Source: Opisthocomus hoazin
Taxonomy: Eukaryota > Chordata > Aves > Opisthocomiformes > Opisthocomidae
Length of the DNA: 64,000 nucleotides
NCBI RefSeq assembly: GCF_030867145.1
Contig: NC_134418.1
Span: forward strand, 2,501 to 66,500
Reading direction: 5' to 3'
Below are positions 23,951 to 36,700 of this stretch, one piece after another. The notes below the pieces were generated by a model, which searched no databases, was not told the DNA's origin, and saw only the letters and a program-made list of their open reading frames with translations. Position 1 is the first letter of the stretch, and each line of letters begins with the position of its first letter. The translations under genes were made by a program, and so were the position numbers.

Positions 23951-23959
23951 CTCTGGGGC

Positions 23960-24925
23960 ACAAAGATGGCTTTGAAAAACAATTTGGTAGAACGGGAGGT
24001 GTCATCACAGTGATGGGAGCAGTCCCGAGGGGGCCAGAGAGATTGATGATGTCTCCAGGATGCGGTGAGCAGACACGATGCAAAACTCCGCAGGGTGTTC
24101 CGGCAATGTACAGATGTCCTCGGGGGACGAGTGCCCAAATGGAGACATCCTAGATGGCAGCAAATAATGTAAGAGAACTCCGGGGTGCAGGGACAGCCCA
24201 AGGAAGGGTTCTGTCTAAATCGGCGAGACACAAAGAGGGCGGCAGAGCTCAAAGGGTGCCGAGGGGCACAAGGACCGTCTCGGGAAGCATCATGACGGGA
24301 GCAAGAGGAATGTGGACACACATCCAAATGGAGGATCGCTGACACCAGGGATCCAAACAGAGGACGGATGTCCTGAGGGACCGAGGACCAAACAGAGGCG
24401 TCTGACGTGGCGGAAGACGATGTAAACATGTTCTGGGGCGAAATGAAAGCCCGAGGAATATTCGCTTTCAAATAAGAAAGGTACAAAGCCCGCTGCAGAC
24501 CTAAAGGATGGCTGTGCAACGCAAGGATGCTCGCAGGAAGCATCGTGATGGAAACAGAGGGGTGCAGACGTGGCTGGAGACACGGATGGCGGCTCAAGGG
24601 CACAAAGGTACTCGGGAGAGGATCTGAATGGACTACAGACGTTCTAAGGGAGACGCTGACCCGCTGGAGATGAGCGAGAGAGAGGAGAGGACAAAAAGAC
24701 TGCTCTGAAGAAGAGGGGACGTTCCAGCTAACCGAGAGGGGTACAAATGACGCTTCAGAGATAAAAGCGTGCCAGCGAGACCCTCTAAAGCCTCGGGATG
24801 AACCGAGAGAAAAGTGTGTGTGGGGGGGGAATTGATACAAAGAAAACTTAAAAAGCAACAGGGTGTGTGACAAATGAGAAAAAATAGGGACAGACGGCTC
24901 GATAACAGGAAATGTAGAACTCAAA
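23960..24925. repeat. 256-bp tandem repeat in block B1
   Basis: Phrases such as GATGTCCT-GAGGGAC (24,112 and 24,366) and GGAAGCATC-TGA-GG (24,281 and 24,537) recur about 255 bp apart. Because 256 is not a multiple of three, equivalent codons fall in different frames along the 367-codon minus-strand open frame at 23,821-24,924. That argues against a repeated protein. Related repeats occur at 62,940-64,000. Confidence 0.65.
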
Positions 24926-24929
24926 TTTA

Positions 24930-27900
24930 AATAGCAAACGAGTACAAGGCAGAGGAGAAAAAAGCTAAAACGTAGGGACAGAAAATGACATAAAAGTAGA
25001 CGCGGGAAAAAAAATGAAGGCTTTCAAGGAGAAAAAAAACCCTAAAAATAGGGATGACAAACTAAATAAATGGAGACACAGAAAGGAAATTGATAAATGG
25101 AAAGAGTACGAGACAGATGACAAAGAATTAAAACATAGGGATGGGAACTAGAAGAAAGCAGATGTACAAAGAAACTGTAAAAAGCAACACGATTAAGGGA
25201 ATAAAGGAAAAAAAAAACAAACCAGGAACATCAAAGTAAGTACACAAAGACACAGAAACAAAATTTCAAAAGTGACAGGGCACAGCACAGACCAGCGGAA
25301 AATAGAAAAATAAAGGCAGCAAATTGGATAAAAGTAGATACGTGTCCCGGTTTTGACTGAGATAGAGTGAATTTCTCTCCCGGTAGCTGCTGTGTTTCAG
25401 ATTTAGTAGGAGAAAAATGTTGATAATGCTGACGATTTTAGTTGTTGCTATGACATCGAGGGCTTTTTCCAGTTTCTGATACACGGCTAACGGTCAGGTG
25501 TGCGGGAGCCGAGAGGGAGCTTAGCCAGACAGACAGCCGAGCCACACGATGGAAATATTCCGTACGATAGAGATCGTTTTCTGTTAATGAACGGGAATTG
25601 GCCGTGAGTCAGGAAGCTATCCTCTTTCTCGTTTCTGGGAGTTGAAACTCCTTCTGGGAGTTTGGTCTTTCTCGGGAGTTCTGTCAAATTTGCAAAATTT
25701 GTGAGTTAGGCACGCTGTGCTGCTGCTCAGGGACCGGCTGCAGATCGGTTGCCGGGTGGTTTGAAAACCTGTATTGTATATAGCTCGGTTTGCATATTCT
25801 TTATTATCATTCTTAGTAGTATCAGTATTTACTGTATTGTGTTATTAAACTGCCCTTACCTCAACCCATGAGTTTTCCCTTTTGTCCGTTTCTCCTCCCC
25901 ACCCTGCTAGAGGGAAGGGGAGGGGTAAACGAGCGGCCGTCTAGAGCTTAGTCGTGGGCTGTCGGGCTAAAATATGACAATACAGAAACAAATTTAAAAG
26001 CGATGTGACGTGCAACAGATGGGAGAGATTAAAAAATGGGGTTAGGAGTATCGATGAAAGAAGACATAGAAAGAAAATTTTTACAGTGACCTCATAGAGC
26101 ACAGACAGGAAAAAAGTAAATAATAGAGCAAGAAAAATACATGAACCTGAATATAAATACATAAAATTCTAAAGGGAACACATTAAGGCCAGAAAAAAAA
26201 TTAAAATAGCAGAAAAATCTAAATGGGCGAGACACGCAGAAAGAAAATTTTAAAAGTGACTGGGTACGGAACAGATTAGAATGTATTAAAAAATAAAGAC
26301 GGTGCAGCTAGGTAAAAATAGATGAGAAAAGAAAATCTAAAAGCCACAGGGTACACCATACACAGGAAACAAATAAAAACCAGTTAGAGACATCTTAACA
26401 AAAGTAGAACAAAAATGTATAAAGCTACAGGATACAGGTAACACTGACAATCAGGGACAGAAAATGAGATAAAAGCACACCGAGGAACAAAATTTCAAAG
26501 CAAAAATCATTATGAGAGTAAAAAACTGAAAAATAGGGACAGCGAACCAGATAAAAGTAGACACAGACAATTTTAAAAGCAACGCAGTTTGTGAAAGACA
26601 GGAAACAATTAAAAACTAGAAACCGGCGCTGGATAAAAGTAGACCAAGAAAGACCATTTTAAAAGCAACTGGATTAAGAAAATTTGAAAAAAAAAAAGAA
26701 TAGGAACAGCTAACTAAAATGGAGACATCTAAAAAAAAAATCTAAAAACTGCCAGGGTACACGACAGATGAGAAAGAATTAAAATCAGGGATGGGAGTTG
26801 GACGAAAGTCAAAGTAGAAAAAAAATTTGAAAGGCGACAGTGCTAAGGAAAGACAACAAACTGTTGAAAAAAAAATACAGCAAATGGGATAAGACATGGA
26901 TAGGGCATTTGGAGAAATAAAAAAGGATAATGAAGGAAAAAAAATGAAAAACGCACTCAAAAGAAGACACTGTAAAAAGCAAAGGTGAAAAGGACAGATG
27001 AGAAAAACTTTGCAAAATACAGACCGTGAACTGGATAAATATAAAATATACACATATTTTTATATATACATATAAAATACTAGAAGCGACGGGGATTAGG
27101 GAAATCAAGGAAAAAATTAAAAAATAAAGACAGCAAACGAAATAAACATAGAAAGCAAATTTCAAAAACTATGGGAATTAGGAGAGCAAAGGATTAAAAA
27201 GAGGAAACTGAAAACTAAATAAAAGTAGACATTAAAAAATGTTAAAACTGTGGAATTAAGAGAAAAAATTACTAAATAAAGACGGCACGCTGAATAAAAA
27301 GACTCATGGCAAGTATATGATACAAGGGAAGGGGTACATGATGCACGGAAGAAAAATAAGATATAGGGATGGGGAGATTGATAACAGCAGACATAGAAAT
27401 CCGGTTTGAAAATCCAAGGCATTAAAGGAGGAAAGAATTTTAAAAATAGGCAGAGAAAACTAAATAAAGACGTAGACAGAAAAATTAAAAAGCGAAGGCG
27501 CTAAGGAAAGGTGAAACATAATGTTAAAAAGACAGCTAATTGAAAAAAAGTAGGTGTGGAAAGAATCTTTTAAAAGTGCTGTTTGATAGGGAAATAAAGG
27601 GGAAAAAATACAACAGGGACAGCAAACTGAAACGAGGAAAGGAAGATAAAAACTTTAAAATTGGGTCGGTGAACAAAAACACACGTAGAAATAACTTAAA
27701 AGCGACAGTGCTAAGGAAAGACAAATAATTAAAAGAGGGCAAATTAAAGAGGGCAAAGCGGATAAATGTAGCAAAATCAAACAGCGATGGTATTTAAAGA
27801 AATAAATGGAAAACACTAAGAAATGGGAAAGGCAAACTAAAGCAGATATAGGAAAAAATTTAAAATCGACGTCATTAAGGAAAGACAAGAAAAAAATTTT

Positions 27901-29323
27901 TAAAAACAGCAAAGGGAGTAAAAGCGGGCGTGGAAAGATCATTGAACAAATGACAGATTGAGGAAATAAAGGGAAAAAATAAAATATAGAGATAGCCAAA
28001 GAAGAGAGATGCACAAAGAAAACTTAAAAAGCCAGAGCACTAGGGAAAGACGAGTAATAATCTAAAAAAAAAGACAGCAAACTGAATACAATTGGACATA
28101 GAAGGAATATTTTTAAAAAAGGAAGGAATATTTTAAAAAAACAAGCCACAGAAATAACTTTTAAAAAGCGACGGGCACAAGGGCAACAAGGAACGTTGAA
28201 GCGACAGAGATTATGGAAATAAAGGGAAAAAGTAGGGACGGCGAGCTGAAAGAGACGGAAAAAGAAAATTTGAAAAGCAGGAGCACTAAGAAATTACAAG
28301 AAATAATTAAAAACGCAAGGATGGTGAAATAAAGGTATCAATCGGGATAAAAGTAGACAAAAATTTTAAAAGCGATAGCGAGTAAGGATGTAGACAAACA
28401 ATTAAAAAGTCACGATGGCAAACTAAAAAGAAAACGTTGAAAGAAAATCTAAAAAGCAACGGCGTAGAAGAAAGAGAATACATATTTTTAAAAAGACGAC
28501 AAAGAGAAAGAAAGTAGGCCTAGAAAGAAAATTGAGAGACCGATGGGCATTAGGGAATTAAAGCAAAAAATTAAAAAGTAGCGACAGCAAACTAAAAGAC
28601 AAATATGGTAGGAAAATCTAAAAAGCGAGAGCACAAAGACAGAAAAAAAGGTAAACAAATACAGACTGTCAATGGAGAAGGAGTAGACAGGAAATTTTTA
28701 AAACGACGGTCTTTTTAAGAAAATAAGGGAAAAAAATTAAAAATAGTGACAGCAGATTAAAACAAATGTAGAAAGAAAAATCTAAAACATGATGGCAAGA
28801 AAGCAAGAGAAGAAATAATTTTTAAGAGCCAGCAAAGGGAAAAAAGTAGACGTAGAAAAAACTTCTACAAAACAAAGGGAGTAGGGAAATGAAAGGAAAA
28901 AATAAAAAATGGGAACAGCAAACTGAAACAGAGAGGTAGAAATACTATCTAAAATGCGAGGGCGCTAAGGAGAGAAGAAACAAATAAAAATAAAGACAGC
29001 GAACGGGATAAAAATAGATGGAAAATTTTCAAAACGACGGCGAATAATGAAACAAGGAACAAATTTAAAAATGGAGATGGCAAACAAATGGAAATGTAGA
29101 AAGAATATAAAAAGCGGCGGCGCTGAGGACAGGCAAGTAATTGAATGAGAAGACGGCAAACGGGATAAAAGTAGACAAAAAGTCTTAAAAGCGACGGCAA
29201 TAAGGGAAACGAGGAATAGATTACTAATAGCGATAGCGAACTAAAATGGAGAAAAGAAAATCTAACAAGCGACGGCAAAGAAGCAAGAGAAGAAATACAG
29301 AGAGCAAAGGCAAAAAAAGGAGG
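24930..29323. repeat. A/G-rich ~165-bp satellite, left arm
   Basis: A degenerate tandem satellite. A typical unit combines a half like AAAATAGGGACAGCAAACTA plus GTAGAAAGAAAAT with a half like AAGCGACGGCGCTAAGGAAAG plus GGGATAAAAGTAGACAG. Strong A/G bias on the plus strand. No gene. It is interrupted by an LTR at 25,343-25,979. The outer part (25-27 kb) carries CAGGGTACA-type variants, and the inner part carries the CTAAGGAAAGAC type. Confidence 0.88.
25343..25979 (+). mobile_element. Solo LTR, avian ERV-L-like
   Basis: Begins TGTCCCGGTTTTGACTGAG and ends AAAATATGACA, with TG...CA termini. An ATTAAA polyadenylation signal lies at 25,844-25,849, followed by a C/T-rich tail typical of this avian LTR group. 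It sits in the satellite between ATACG (25,338-25,342) and ATACA (25,980-25,984), a five-base target duplication with one mismatch. The family name is from memory of avian LTRs. Confidence 0.85.
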
Positions 29324-30046
29324 TGTACATCAGGGATGGAGCGGTGCGCTTCTTTCATAAGAGAGAAGCGATGACACGTTTATTGATCTAAAACAGCAAT
29401 TCTACAAAATTGGATAGTAAATGCGACAGTAGTTGAACAAGATTCCATGGTGAGGTATGCCGGATTATTTACCGCGTAGAAGATGGGATGGGACGAAACC
29501 GTCACAGATACCCTCCTGTGGAGCCGTGAGGTTCAAAATGGACCCCCTTGCTTTCTAAACTCCTTCTCGGAGAGGAGTCTAGGTGTGGCTGGATCCAAGC
29601 TTAGCCCCGAACTCGGTAAACTGTTTACTTCTAAAGGATCATATGCACGCAATCCATCCTTTACATCACTTAGCTAAGATTTTCAAGCATTCCGCATGTT
29701 TATTAGTCACTTAAAGACCATCTGTTGCGGCGAGGAATCTCTCGACCTTGAGGAGTAACCATGAGCGGCATCCCTAACTCGGTGCCGTGCAGGAGAGCTC
29801 AAAGGGCTCGGACTGCTCGCTATTTATAAGACGATTGACTCAGTCGCGTCTGCATACCGACGGCAGCTTCCCAATTTCACTCGAGTTGGACATTGACCAG
29901 CATCGCGGTTGGTTGGGTGCATCGTGCTGTTATCGGTCTGCCCCGAATCCGCTTTGACCAGATGCATCCGTCGCAACCTTCGCTGGTGCTTGTTGCTTCA
30001 ACAGGATTATGGGTCAGGTCGGGGGATGACACCGTCATAGCCTACA
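29324..30046 (-). mobile_element. LTR-like insertion, minus orientation
   Basis: A non-satellite block within the satellite. The satellite resumes on both sides (AGCAAAGGCAAAAAAAGG before, AATTAGGGAAAGAGAGGG after). On the minus strand an AATAAACGTGTCATCGC near 29,370-29,385 looks like an LTR polyadenylation signal followed by U5. Ends are approximate: TG/CA termini fit 29,324 and 30,046 but no clear target duplication was found. Family not recognised. Confidence 0.5.
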
Positions 30047-30131
30047 AAAAAAAATTCCAAAAAATGAGGGAATTAGGGAAAGAGAGGGAAAAAATTTTTA
30101 AAAAGGGGCAGCCAAAGAAAACGGAGACTTA

Positions 30132-30757
30132 TGATGTGGAAAACTGACATTTAGTTTGATTTTGTTATAGCTTTAGTTTAATTTTGTTCTATAGCTTTGC
30201 AGCTATGTTAAGGTGAGAGTTAACCGCAGACATTTAGTTTAGCTCTTTTCTTTGTAACCTTGCTAACAAGGACTGCTGTGAGCTCAAATGTTGCTAACGA
30301 GGACCGCTTGTGAGACAAAGAGAAACAAGGACCAATAACCAGAACTTTGTCATCTGTAAGAAACAACTCTCTAGCTGAAACCGGTTCTACGGTTGGGGAC
30401 TTGGCCTGCGCAGAAAACTTGGGAATTTTTGAGCCAAAAGTGAAAGCGTGCGGCAAGGAGGACTACGAGCCTTCATCCAGAAGACTCCCACAGACGACCA
30501 CCGGACGATGCTGCGCAAGTGCCAAAGAGGGGCGGAGTACAATAATGAATTCCTAGAAATCATTATAATTATCACACCTGTTCCTAGAAATAATTACAAT
30601 AATCCAGCCTACTTAGATAAACTTCGTAATAAATAGGTGCGTGCTTTGTGACTCGGTGTGTGAGTTAGGAGGAGCGATCGCCCTTGCGCCCGGCGCCGCA
30701 ATAAACATACCTGCTTTATAACTCTCCGTGAGTTGTGGACTTTGTTTCCGCATGTCA
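30132..30757 (+). repeat. Provirus 5' LTR
   Basis: Roughly 620 bp, ending CCGCATGTCA. AATAAA lies at 30,700-30,705, followed by CATACCTGCTTTATAAC. The left edge is placed at TGATGTGG (30,132) because homology with the 3' LTR extends that far; TGACATTT at 30,145 is an alternative. It differs from the 3' LTR by many substitutions and small indels, so the insertion is old. Confidence 0.9.
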
Positions 30758-30760
30758 ATT

Positions 30761-30778
30761 TGGCGACCCAGGCAGGAC
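30761..30778 (+). other. Primer binding site, tRNA-Arg type
   Basis: TGGCGACCCAGGCAGGAC starts three bases after the LTR end. The first eleven bases match, from memory, the complement of a vertebrate tRNA-Arg 3' end plus CCA; the rest matches in part. The position immediately downstream of the 5' LTR is as expected for a retroviral PBS. Confidence 0.7.
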
Positions 30779-31769
30779 CCGTTCCATCTGGCTGCAGGAT
30801 CTGCTGAGGACGGGACTCCTCCAGGCGCCCCCGAGATTTCTTGGGAGGACTGCCCCGCTCACCCAGATCGCCACGGGGACAGACAAGGACCATCATTAGC
30901 GGACCAGGTATGTTCTAACTGTAAAGGGATACCTGTAAGTTGTGAGGAGACGTCCCATGCGAGGTGAAGAGCATCGGTGCTTGTTCGCGGGGTTGGAGGT
31001 TTGAGGTCCCCTTAAGGTGGCGGTGGGGTAAGTCTTGTAAGTCTCATGCCCTGACTAATAGTAACTAGGGTTCTCCCGACTGCAGTAGCAGGAGTTATAT
31101 TTGATATTGCCATGTCTATTTTTATATGATGTAAAAATCGTGTACCGTGCGTCGTGCGAAGGATCGTACCGTCCAACGCTATTATAGCACCTGATAATGA
31201 GGCTGTGACGTTTGTACAGAGTGCTGGGCTAGTCCTAGAATGCACGTGTATTTTTGCGCTGTTATTGCATGTTAAAAGTGCTGAGTGAGCGAGCAATTGG
31301 GCGAGTGAGATGCAGCCTGGCTGCAAAGTGAGCGCAGAGTTCTGATCCGCAGTTCCGTGTACTCCGTGAGGAGAGCGGCCAGAGACAAACGAAGTGTGAG
31401 AAAGGAGCGAATGTTGATTTTAAAGTAATTACCCCAATGTTGGTATTGATGGGATATTCATAATATTATGTTGTATTTATAAATGTCACATCCGTTCCAG
31501 ATTAGATAATACAATTGGGGAGCAGTTATATTATATGAGACAGTTTAAGGGTTACAGTGTGTTGTTCCCTGTAAAAAGGTATAAAATTGCAGTCCGGTAA
31601 CTATTTCTCGATGCAAAAATTATAGAAGTTCAGTTAAGAGTCGGAGCTGTCAGCGTTAGCAGGATCTGTTTAGGTGCAAAGCTGGTTTGTCGTACGTCGA
31701 TGGAGGGACAGAGGTGTGGATGTGGTAAATAACAGGAGGTAAACAAAGCAGAGGGATAGTGAGAGAGAG
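30779..31769 (+). other. Provirus leader
   Basis: About 1 kb between the PBS and the first recognisable gag codons. It would hold packaging and splice-donor sequences. A candidate donor (CAGGTATGTTC) lies at about 30,907. No long open frame on the plus strand. Confidence 0.55.
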
Positions 31770-33190
31770 CCCTTCAGGCCAGATTTTGGCTCAATGGAAA
31801 GATATAGGGGGACCGCTGGGCAGGAGCGTGAACAAGAGGCCCTTAAAAAAGTATTGGAATTGGTGGTGGCCTTTGTATAGATTAGATGAGGAAAAATGGC
31901 CCCTTAATGGAACATGAATTATAATACTTTGTTGCAACGGATGTTATTTTTGAGAAAAGAAAGGAAGCGGGATGAGGTTTCCTATGCGGACGTGTTCCTT
32001 ACCCTCCGAAATCACCCCGAGTACCAAATAGACCGTGAATTGATGGTCCCATGGGACTCCCTAGCGTTAGCTGTAGAGAAGGACAATAAGAGAGAGAGAA
32101 AAGGGAAGTTGGAAAGATCTTGCTCACCGTGTCGTATAGGGCAGAGGTGTACAAAGTCGGATAAAACGAGGCAACCCGAAGGGAATAACCTGCCAGAACA
32201 TTATGAGCCGCCAGTGGGTGTACGATAAATGGAAAAGGAAAGCTCTGACTCAGAAACCCCTCTAGGTAGTCCAATGTCTTCTCGCACTCAGAGAAAAGGG
32301 GAGCAGGCGATAATATGAGCACCCCCAAGAGAAGCGCTCAGACCAGAGGGAGGCCCCGGTTTTAATAAAGGTCCCCTTTTCCTCATTTGACTTGGAAAGA
32401 TGGAAAAATGTGGTAAAAAGCTACCGGAGTGACTCTGTATGGGTACCTAAACATTTCCAGTTCCCAATAAAGCAGCATAATCCTAGCTGGAACGATATTC
32501 AACTGTTGTTGGACCATATGACAGAAGCCAAGAAGCAGCTAATATGAAAAACGGCCCAAGTTCTGGCCGGTGATCAGCTTAAGAATACGGGAGAGAATAT
32601 AAAAGACCATTTTCCGTTACAAGGTCCACATTGGGATCCTAATAGGGGAGCTCATATAAAGTTCTCGAATGCCTACAGAGATCGGATTACAAAGGGAATG
32701 GAGCAGGCTATTCCAAAAACGATTAATTGGTCAGCCTTATATGCCTTTTGGCAAGGCCCAAGAGAGACCCCCTTGCAATTTTTTGATAAATTATGGGACG
32801 CTATGAGGTGACACGCTTCTTTAGACCCAGGATCGGAAATAGGAATCCAGCAGTTAGCATCTTTATTCATTGGGCAGTCAGCAAGCGACATCCAAAGAAA
32901 GTCACAGAAACAGAGAACGACAGACAGCAGGATTTCAGAAACTTCACCAGATGAAGCGTGGAGAGCGTTTAGTAACAGGGAAGAGAGGATCGATGGAAAG
33001 ATAAGCGGATGTTGGTAGCGGCATTACAAGAGAGTAACAGATTCAGAAGTGATCTAAGAGGCCCTCGGAAAGAAATCGGCATGCGTGGTGTAAGCAGAGG
33101 GGACGCTGGAAAAATGAGCGTCCGGAAAGGCAGAGAAGGAGGAAAAGGATACAGGCCCGCACAAAGGAGGATTGATGGGGACCCGGGGAA
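31770..33190 (+). pseudogene. gag: gag remnant (matrix and capsid)
   Basis: Frames with several stops encode matrix-like (RLDEEKWPLNGT, SYADVFLTLRNHPEY) and capsid-like segments (FDLERWKNVV, NPSWNDIQLLLDHM). The major homology region appears as GPRETPLQFFDKLWDAMR, followed by SLFIGQSASDIQRKS. Order and motifs fit a gammaretroviral Gag polyprotein, which would form the virus core. Stops include TGA after LLDHMTEAKKQLI and after KLWDAMR. No Cys-His nucleocapsid knuckle could be confirmed. Not functional. Confidence 0.85.
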
Positions 33191-33620
33191 TCTACCCTAG
33201 AGGATCCGCTGGTTGTATTAGAGCTAGGGAAATGGCAACAGGGCGTGGAATTTCTAGTCAATACTGGGGCAATGTTCTCTGTTTTAAATCAAGCTTTGAC
33301 ACCTGCAGATGATGACTTTGTAACGGTAAGGGGAGGTACTGGACAAAGTGAAAAGACATACTTTCTAAAACCTCTGAAATTCAAATTAGGGAAACAATTT
33401 GGGGTACACAAATTTTTATACATGCCTAATTTGCCAAGGCCTCTATTAGGATGAGATTTATTGGAATAATTAAAGACAGAAATAAAATTTGCCAAAGGGA
33501 AAGTAGAACTCTGGGTGGGAAGTGACCAGCTAATTGAAGTTCTGATTTTGCCCTCATAAATATCCCCATTGGCTCGGGAGTACCCGAGGAAGTCCAGAAC
33601 CAGGTATACCCGGGAGTACA
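33191..33620 (+). pseudogene. pro: pro remnant, catalytic Asp changed
   Basis: Aspartic protease region. The flap side and the second signature (RPLLG-stop-DLLE) are recognisable. The catalytic triad is read as VNTGA with AAT at 33,260-33,262 where the family has Asp. Since Asp is the nucleophile-activating residue, this copy would be inactive even without the stop at the second signature. Confidence 0.8.
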
Positions 33621-34873
33621 GGCCACAGAGACACCGAGAAAAGCAAAAAATGCCTCTCCAATAATGGTCAAACTTAAGCAAGGATTGCGGCCTGTAAGGA
33701 TTAGACAATACCCCCTTAGAATGGAAGACGGGGCAGGAATTCGACCAGCGATCGACCTGTTGATCAAATATGGGCTATTAATAGAGTGTGAATTGGAATA
33801 TAACGCTCCCATTTTACCGGTTAAAAGGCGAGATGGTAGTTATCGAATAGTACAAGATCTCAGGGAGATCAATAGCATTGTTGAGGACCCGCGCCATGTC
33901 GTGGCAAACCCATACGCGTTATTAACCGAATTGATACCTGAATTGGCCTGATTTACCGTCCTGGACTCAAAAGATGCCTTCTTTTGCCTCCCATTAAGTC
34001 CAGAAAGCCGGTCGTCGTTTGCATTTGAATGGGAAAACCCAGACTCTGGAAGAAAGACACAGCTGACGTGGACCGCGTTGCCCCCGGCATTTAAGAATAG
34101 CCCCGCTCTTTTTGGAAATCGATTAGCTAAGGACTTGGAACGATGGGAGCGACCCCACAGAGTGGGAACAATATTACAATATGTAGATGATCTATTAATA
34201 GCCACTGAAACGAAAGAACTTTGTATAATAGAGACAATGAGTCTGCAAAATTTCCTGGGACTGAACGGCTATTGAGTTTATCCACAGAAAGCCCAAACAG
34301 CTCGACAGCAAGTAACCTACCTTGGATATGAGATAGCTGCGGGCCAACGAACACTGGGGACGACGAGGAAGGAGGCCATCTGTCAGACCCCTTGACGGCA
34401 GAGAGCTAAAGAGCTCCGCACTTTCCTGGGAATGACGGGATGGTGTCGCCTATGGATATATAATTACGGACTCTCGGTAAAACTGCTCTATGAAGTATTA
34501 CAATCTGATTAAAAAAACCCTCATCTGGAATGAGGAAGCAGAAAGAGCGTTCCAGCAGCTAAAGAAAAAGCTGATGGACGCCCTTGCTTTGGGATTGCCA
34601 GACACCACTAAGCCCTTCTGGCCGTTCTCTCACGAAAAGTGGGGAATAGCCCTAGGAATCTTAAGCCAAAATCTGGGACCGTATCAGAGGGTGGTGGCAT
34701 ACTTCTCTAAACAACTTGATGAAGTAAGCAAGGGTTGGCCTAACTGCCCGAGGGCAGGAGCAGCAGTAATGCTGAATATTCAAGAAGCAAGTAAGTTTAC
34801 ACTAGGCCAAAAGATTACAGTACTAGTATCTCATACCGTATCAGCAGTATTAGAGGTGAAGGGAGGACACTGA
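33621..34873 (+). pseudogene. pol: pol remnant: reverse transcriptase
   Basis: Reverse transcriptase domain in order: PVRIRQYPL, APILPVKRRDGSYRIVQDLR, FTVLDSKDAFFCLPL, then QYVDDLLIA with the YVDD active site intact (34,180-34,191), and the thumb/connection (KELRTFLGMTGWCRLW). Stops at 33,949, 34,273, about 34,395, about 34,508 and 34,871 break it. Motifs are gammaretroviral in type. Confidence 0.92.
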
Positions 34874-35480
34874 CTCTCACCACAAAGGTTTCTTAAATAT
34901 CAAGCTATCCTGGTAGAGCAGGATGATGTGGAAATAGCGGTTACTAACATTGTCAATCCAGCATCTTTCCTCAGCGGGACCACAAGGGAACAGGTATCGC
35001 ACGACTGCTCGGAAACGATTGAAGCGGTCTATTCCAGCCGACTTGACCTAAAAGACGAGCCGCTAGAGGACGCTGAAGGTTCCTGGTACGCAGTCGGAAG
35101 CAGCTTTGTTTGACAAGGAGCCCGCAAGTCAGGATACGCGGTAACATCTACAGATCAAGTAACAGAGTCCAAAGCCCTTGCCCCAAACACCTTGTCTCAA
35201 AAGGCAGAAGTAATAGCATTAACTCGAGCATTAGAACTAGCCAAAGGTAAGAAAATTAATATCTGGATGGACTCTAAATATGCCTTTGGGGTAGTCCGTG
35301 CTCATGGAGCTGTGCGGAAAGAGAGAGGACTCCTGTCTACCCAAGGAAAACATACAAAATATGCCGATGAAATTTTTAAGCTCCTGGGAGCGGCACAGCT
35401 GCCTGAGAAAGTGTCTATTATGCACCGTAAAGCTCATCAAAAGGGAGATGCCGCTCAGGAACTGAGCGACGCCGTGCGGA
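34874..35480 (+). pseudogene. pol: pol remnant: RNase H
   Basis: Continuation of pol. Recognisable pieces are KAEVIALTRALELAKGKKIN, WMDSKYAFGVVRAHG and HRKAHQKGD, which fit the RNase H active-site regions around the E, D and H residues. A TGA at 35,111-35,113 lies before the first acidic segment. Confidence 0.87.
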
Positions 35481-36700
35481 CCGTGAAGATAAAAGAAGCT
35501 GAGAAAAGTGAATTGAGGATGCAATCTTCAGTCCCAGACGGTAAAATACGAATTGATTGCGAACCAAATTATTCTGAAGAAAATCAAAAATTAACTGAAG
35601 ACCTAGGGGGAAAAACAGAGAAAGGTAGGTGGGCAAAGACTCCACAAGGTAAAATAATAGTACCATTTTCTGTGTTATGAGCCTTAGTTATGACAGAACA
35701 CGGAAAACCTCATTGGGGAACAGAGGCCCCGTATAAATATTCAAAACGGCTGATAGTCGCCTGAAATCAATACACCACTATCAAGCAGGTAACACCACAA
35801 CGCGAGGTTTGTTTACAGAGTAACCCTAACATGGCACCTAAAGCCCAACTAGGATAAATCAGGAAAGGCAATTACCCAGAGCAGCGGTGGCAAATTGATT
35901 TCTCAGAACTCCCAAGAAAAGGGGGATTTCGATACCTGTTGGTCTTGACGGATACCTGTTCAGGCTGGCCAGAAACATTCCCTTGTCAAACTAATAAACT
36001 AGGAAAGTCACCAAGGTACTAGTACAAAAAATAATACCGAGATTTGGGGTTCCTGAGGTAATCTCATCAGATCGGGGGTCACATTTTATGGCCAAGATCA
36101 TTCAACAAGTTAGTAAACTTTTGGGAATAGATTGGCAATTACATACCCCATATAATCCAAAGTCAAGCGGTCAAGTGGAAAAAATGAACCACCTAATTAA
36201 ACTGCAAATTGTAAAACTGGGTCAGGAGGCTGACCTGTCTTGGCCCCAGTCATTGCCGTTAGCACTCCTGAGGATCGGAACCAAACCCAGAACTAAAGAA
36301 AGACAAAGTGCTTTCAAAATAATATACGGGAGGCCCTACATTGTACAAGCAGGAACATCAAGTGAAGTTGGGGATGAGGTATTAACTGGTAACATAATAA
36401 GCTCACAGAAGCAGCTTCGAGAAATCGAGAAATTGGTCTTAGAAACTAGAGCCGGAGGTCTCGATAGGCCCATACATAATAATGAACCTGGTGATTATGT
36501 ATATATCAGATTTCTTTTAGATTCTCTGCTAGAACCAAAATGGGAAGGACCATTCTAAGTGCTGCTGACATCCCACACAGCAGTTAAGATTAAGGAGCAG
36601 ACATCCTGGATCCAGCATACAAGGGTGAAGAAAGCTCCTCGGCAACGACAGAAAATAACGTCCACTGGACCCCTGAAGCTCTGCATCCAAAGACGCTAAT
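35481..36700 (+). pseudogene. pol: pol remnant: integrase
   Basis: Catalytic core with the three acidic positions visible: LLVLTDTCSGWPE, EVISSDRGSHF and PKSSGQVEKMN. The C-terminal domain ends EPKWEGPF-stop-VLLTSHTAVKIK, typical of gammaretroviral integrases. Stops occur near 35,677, at 35,762, near 35,854 and near 36,556. The 156-codon stretch 36,088-36,558 is the longest uninterrupted piece. Confidence 0.9.

Noticed and set aside
23821-24924. 367-codon open frame on the minus strand in block B1
   Set aside because: It crosses a roughly 256-bp tandem repeat whose length is not a multiple of three, so equivalent repeats are read in different frames. The counterpart in block B2 is interrupted.
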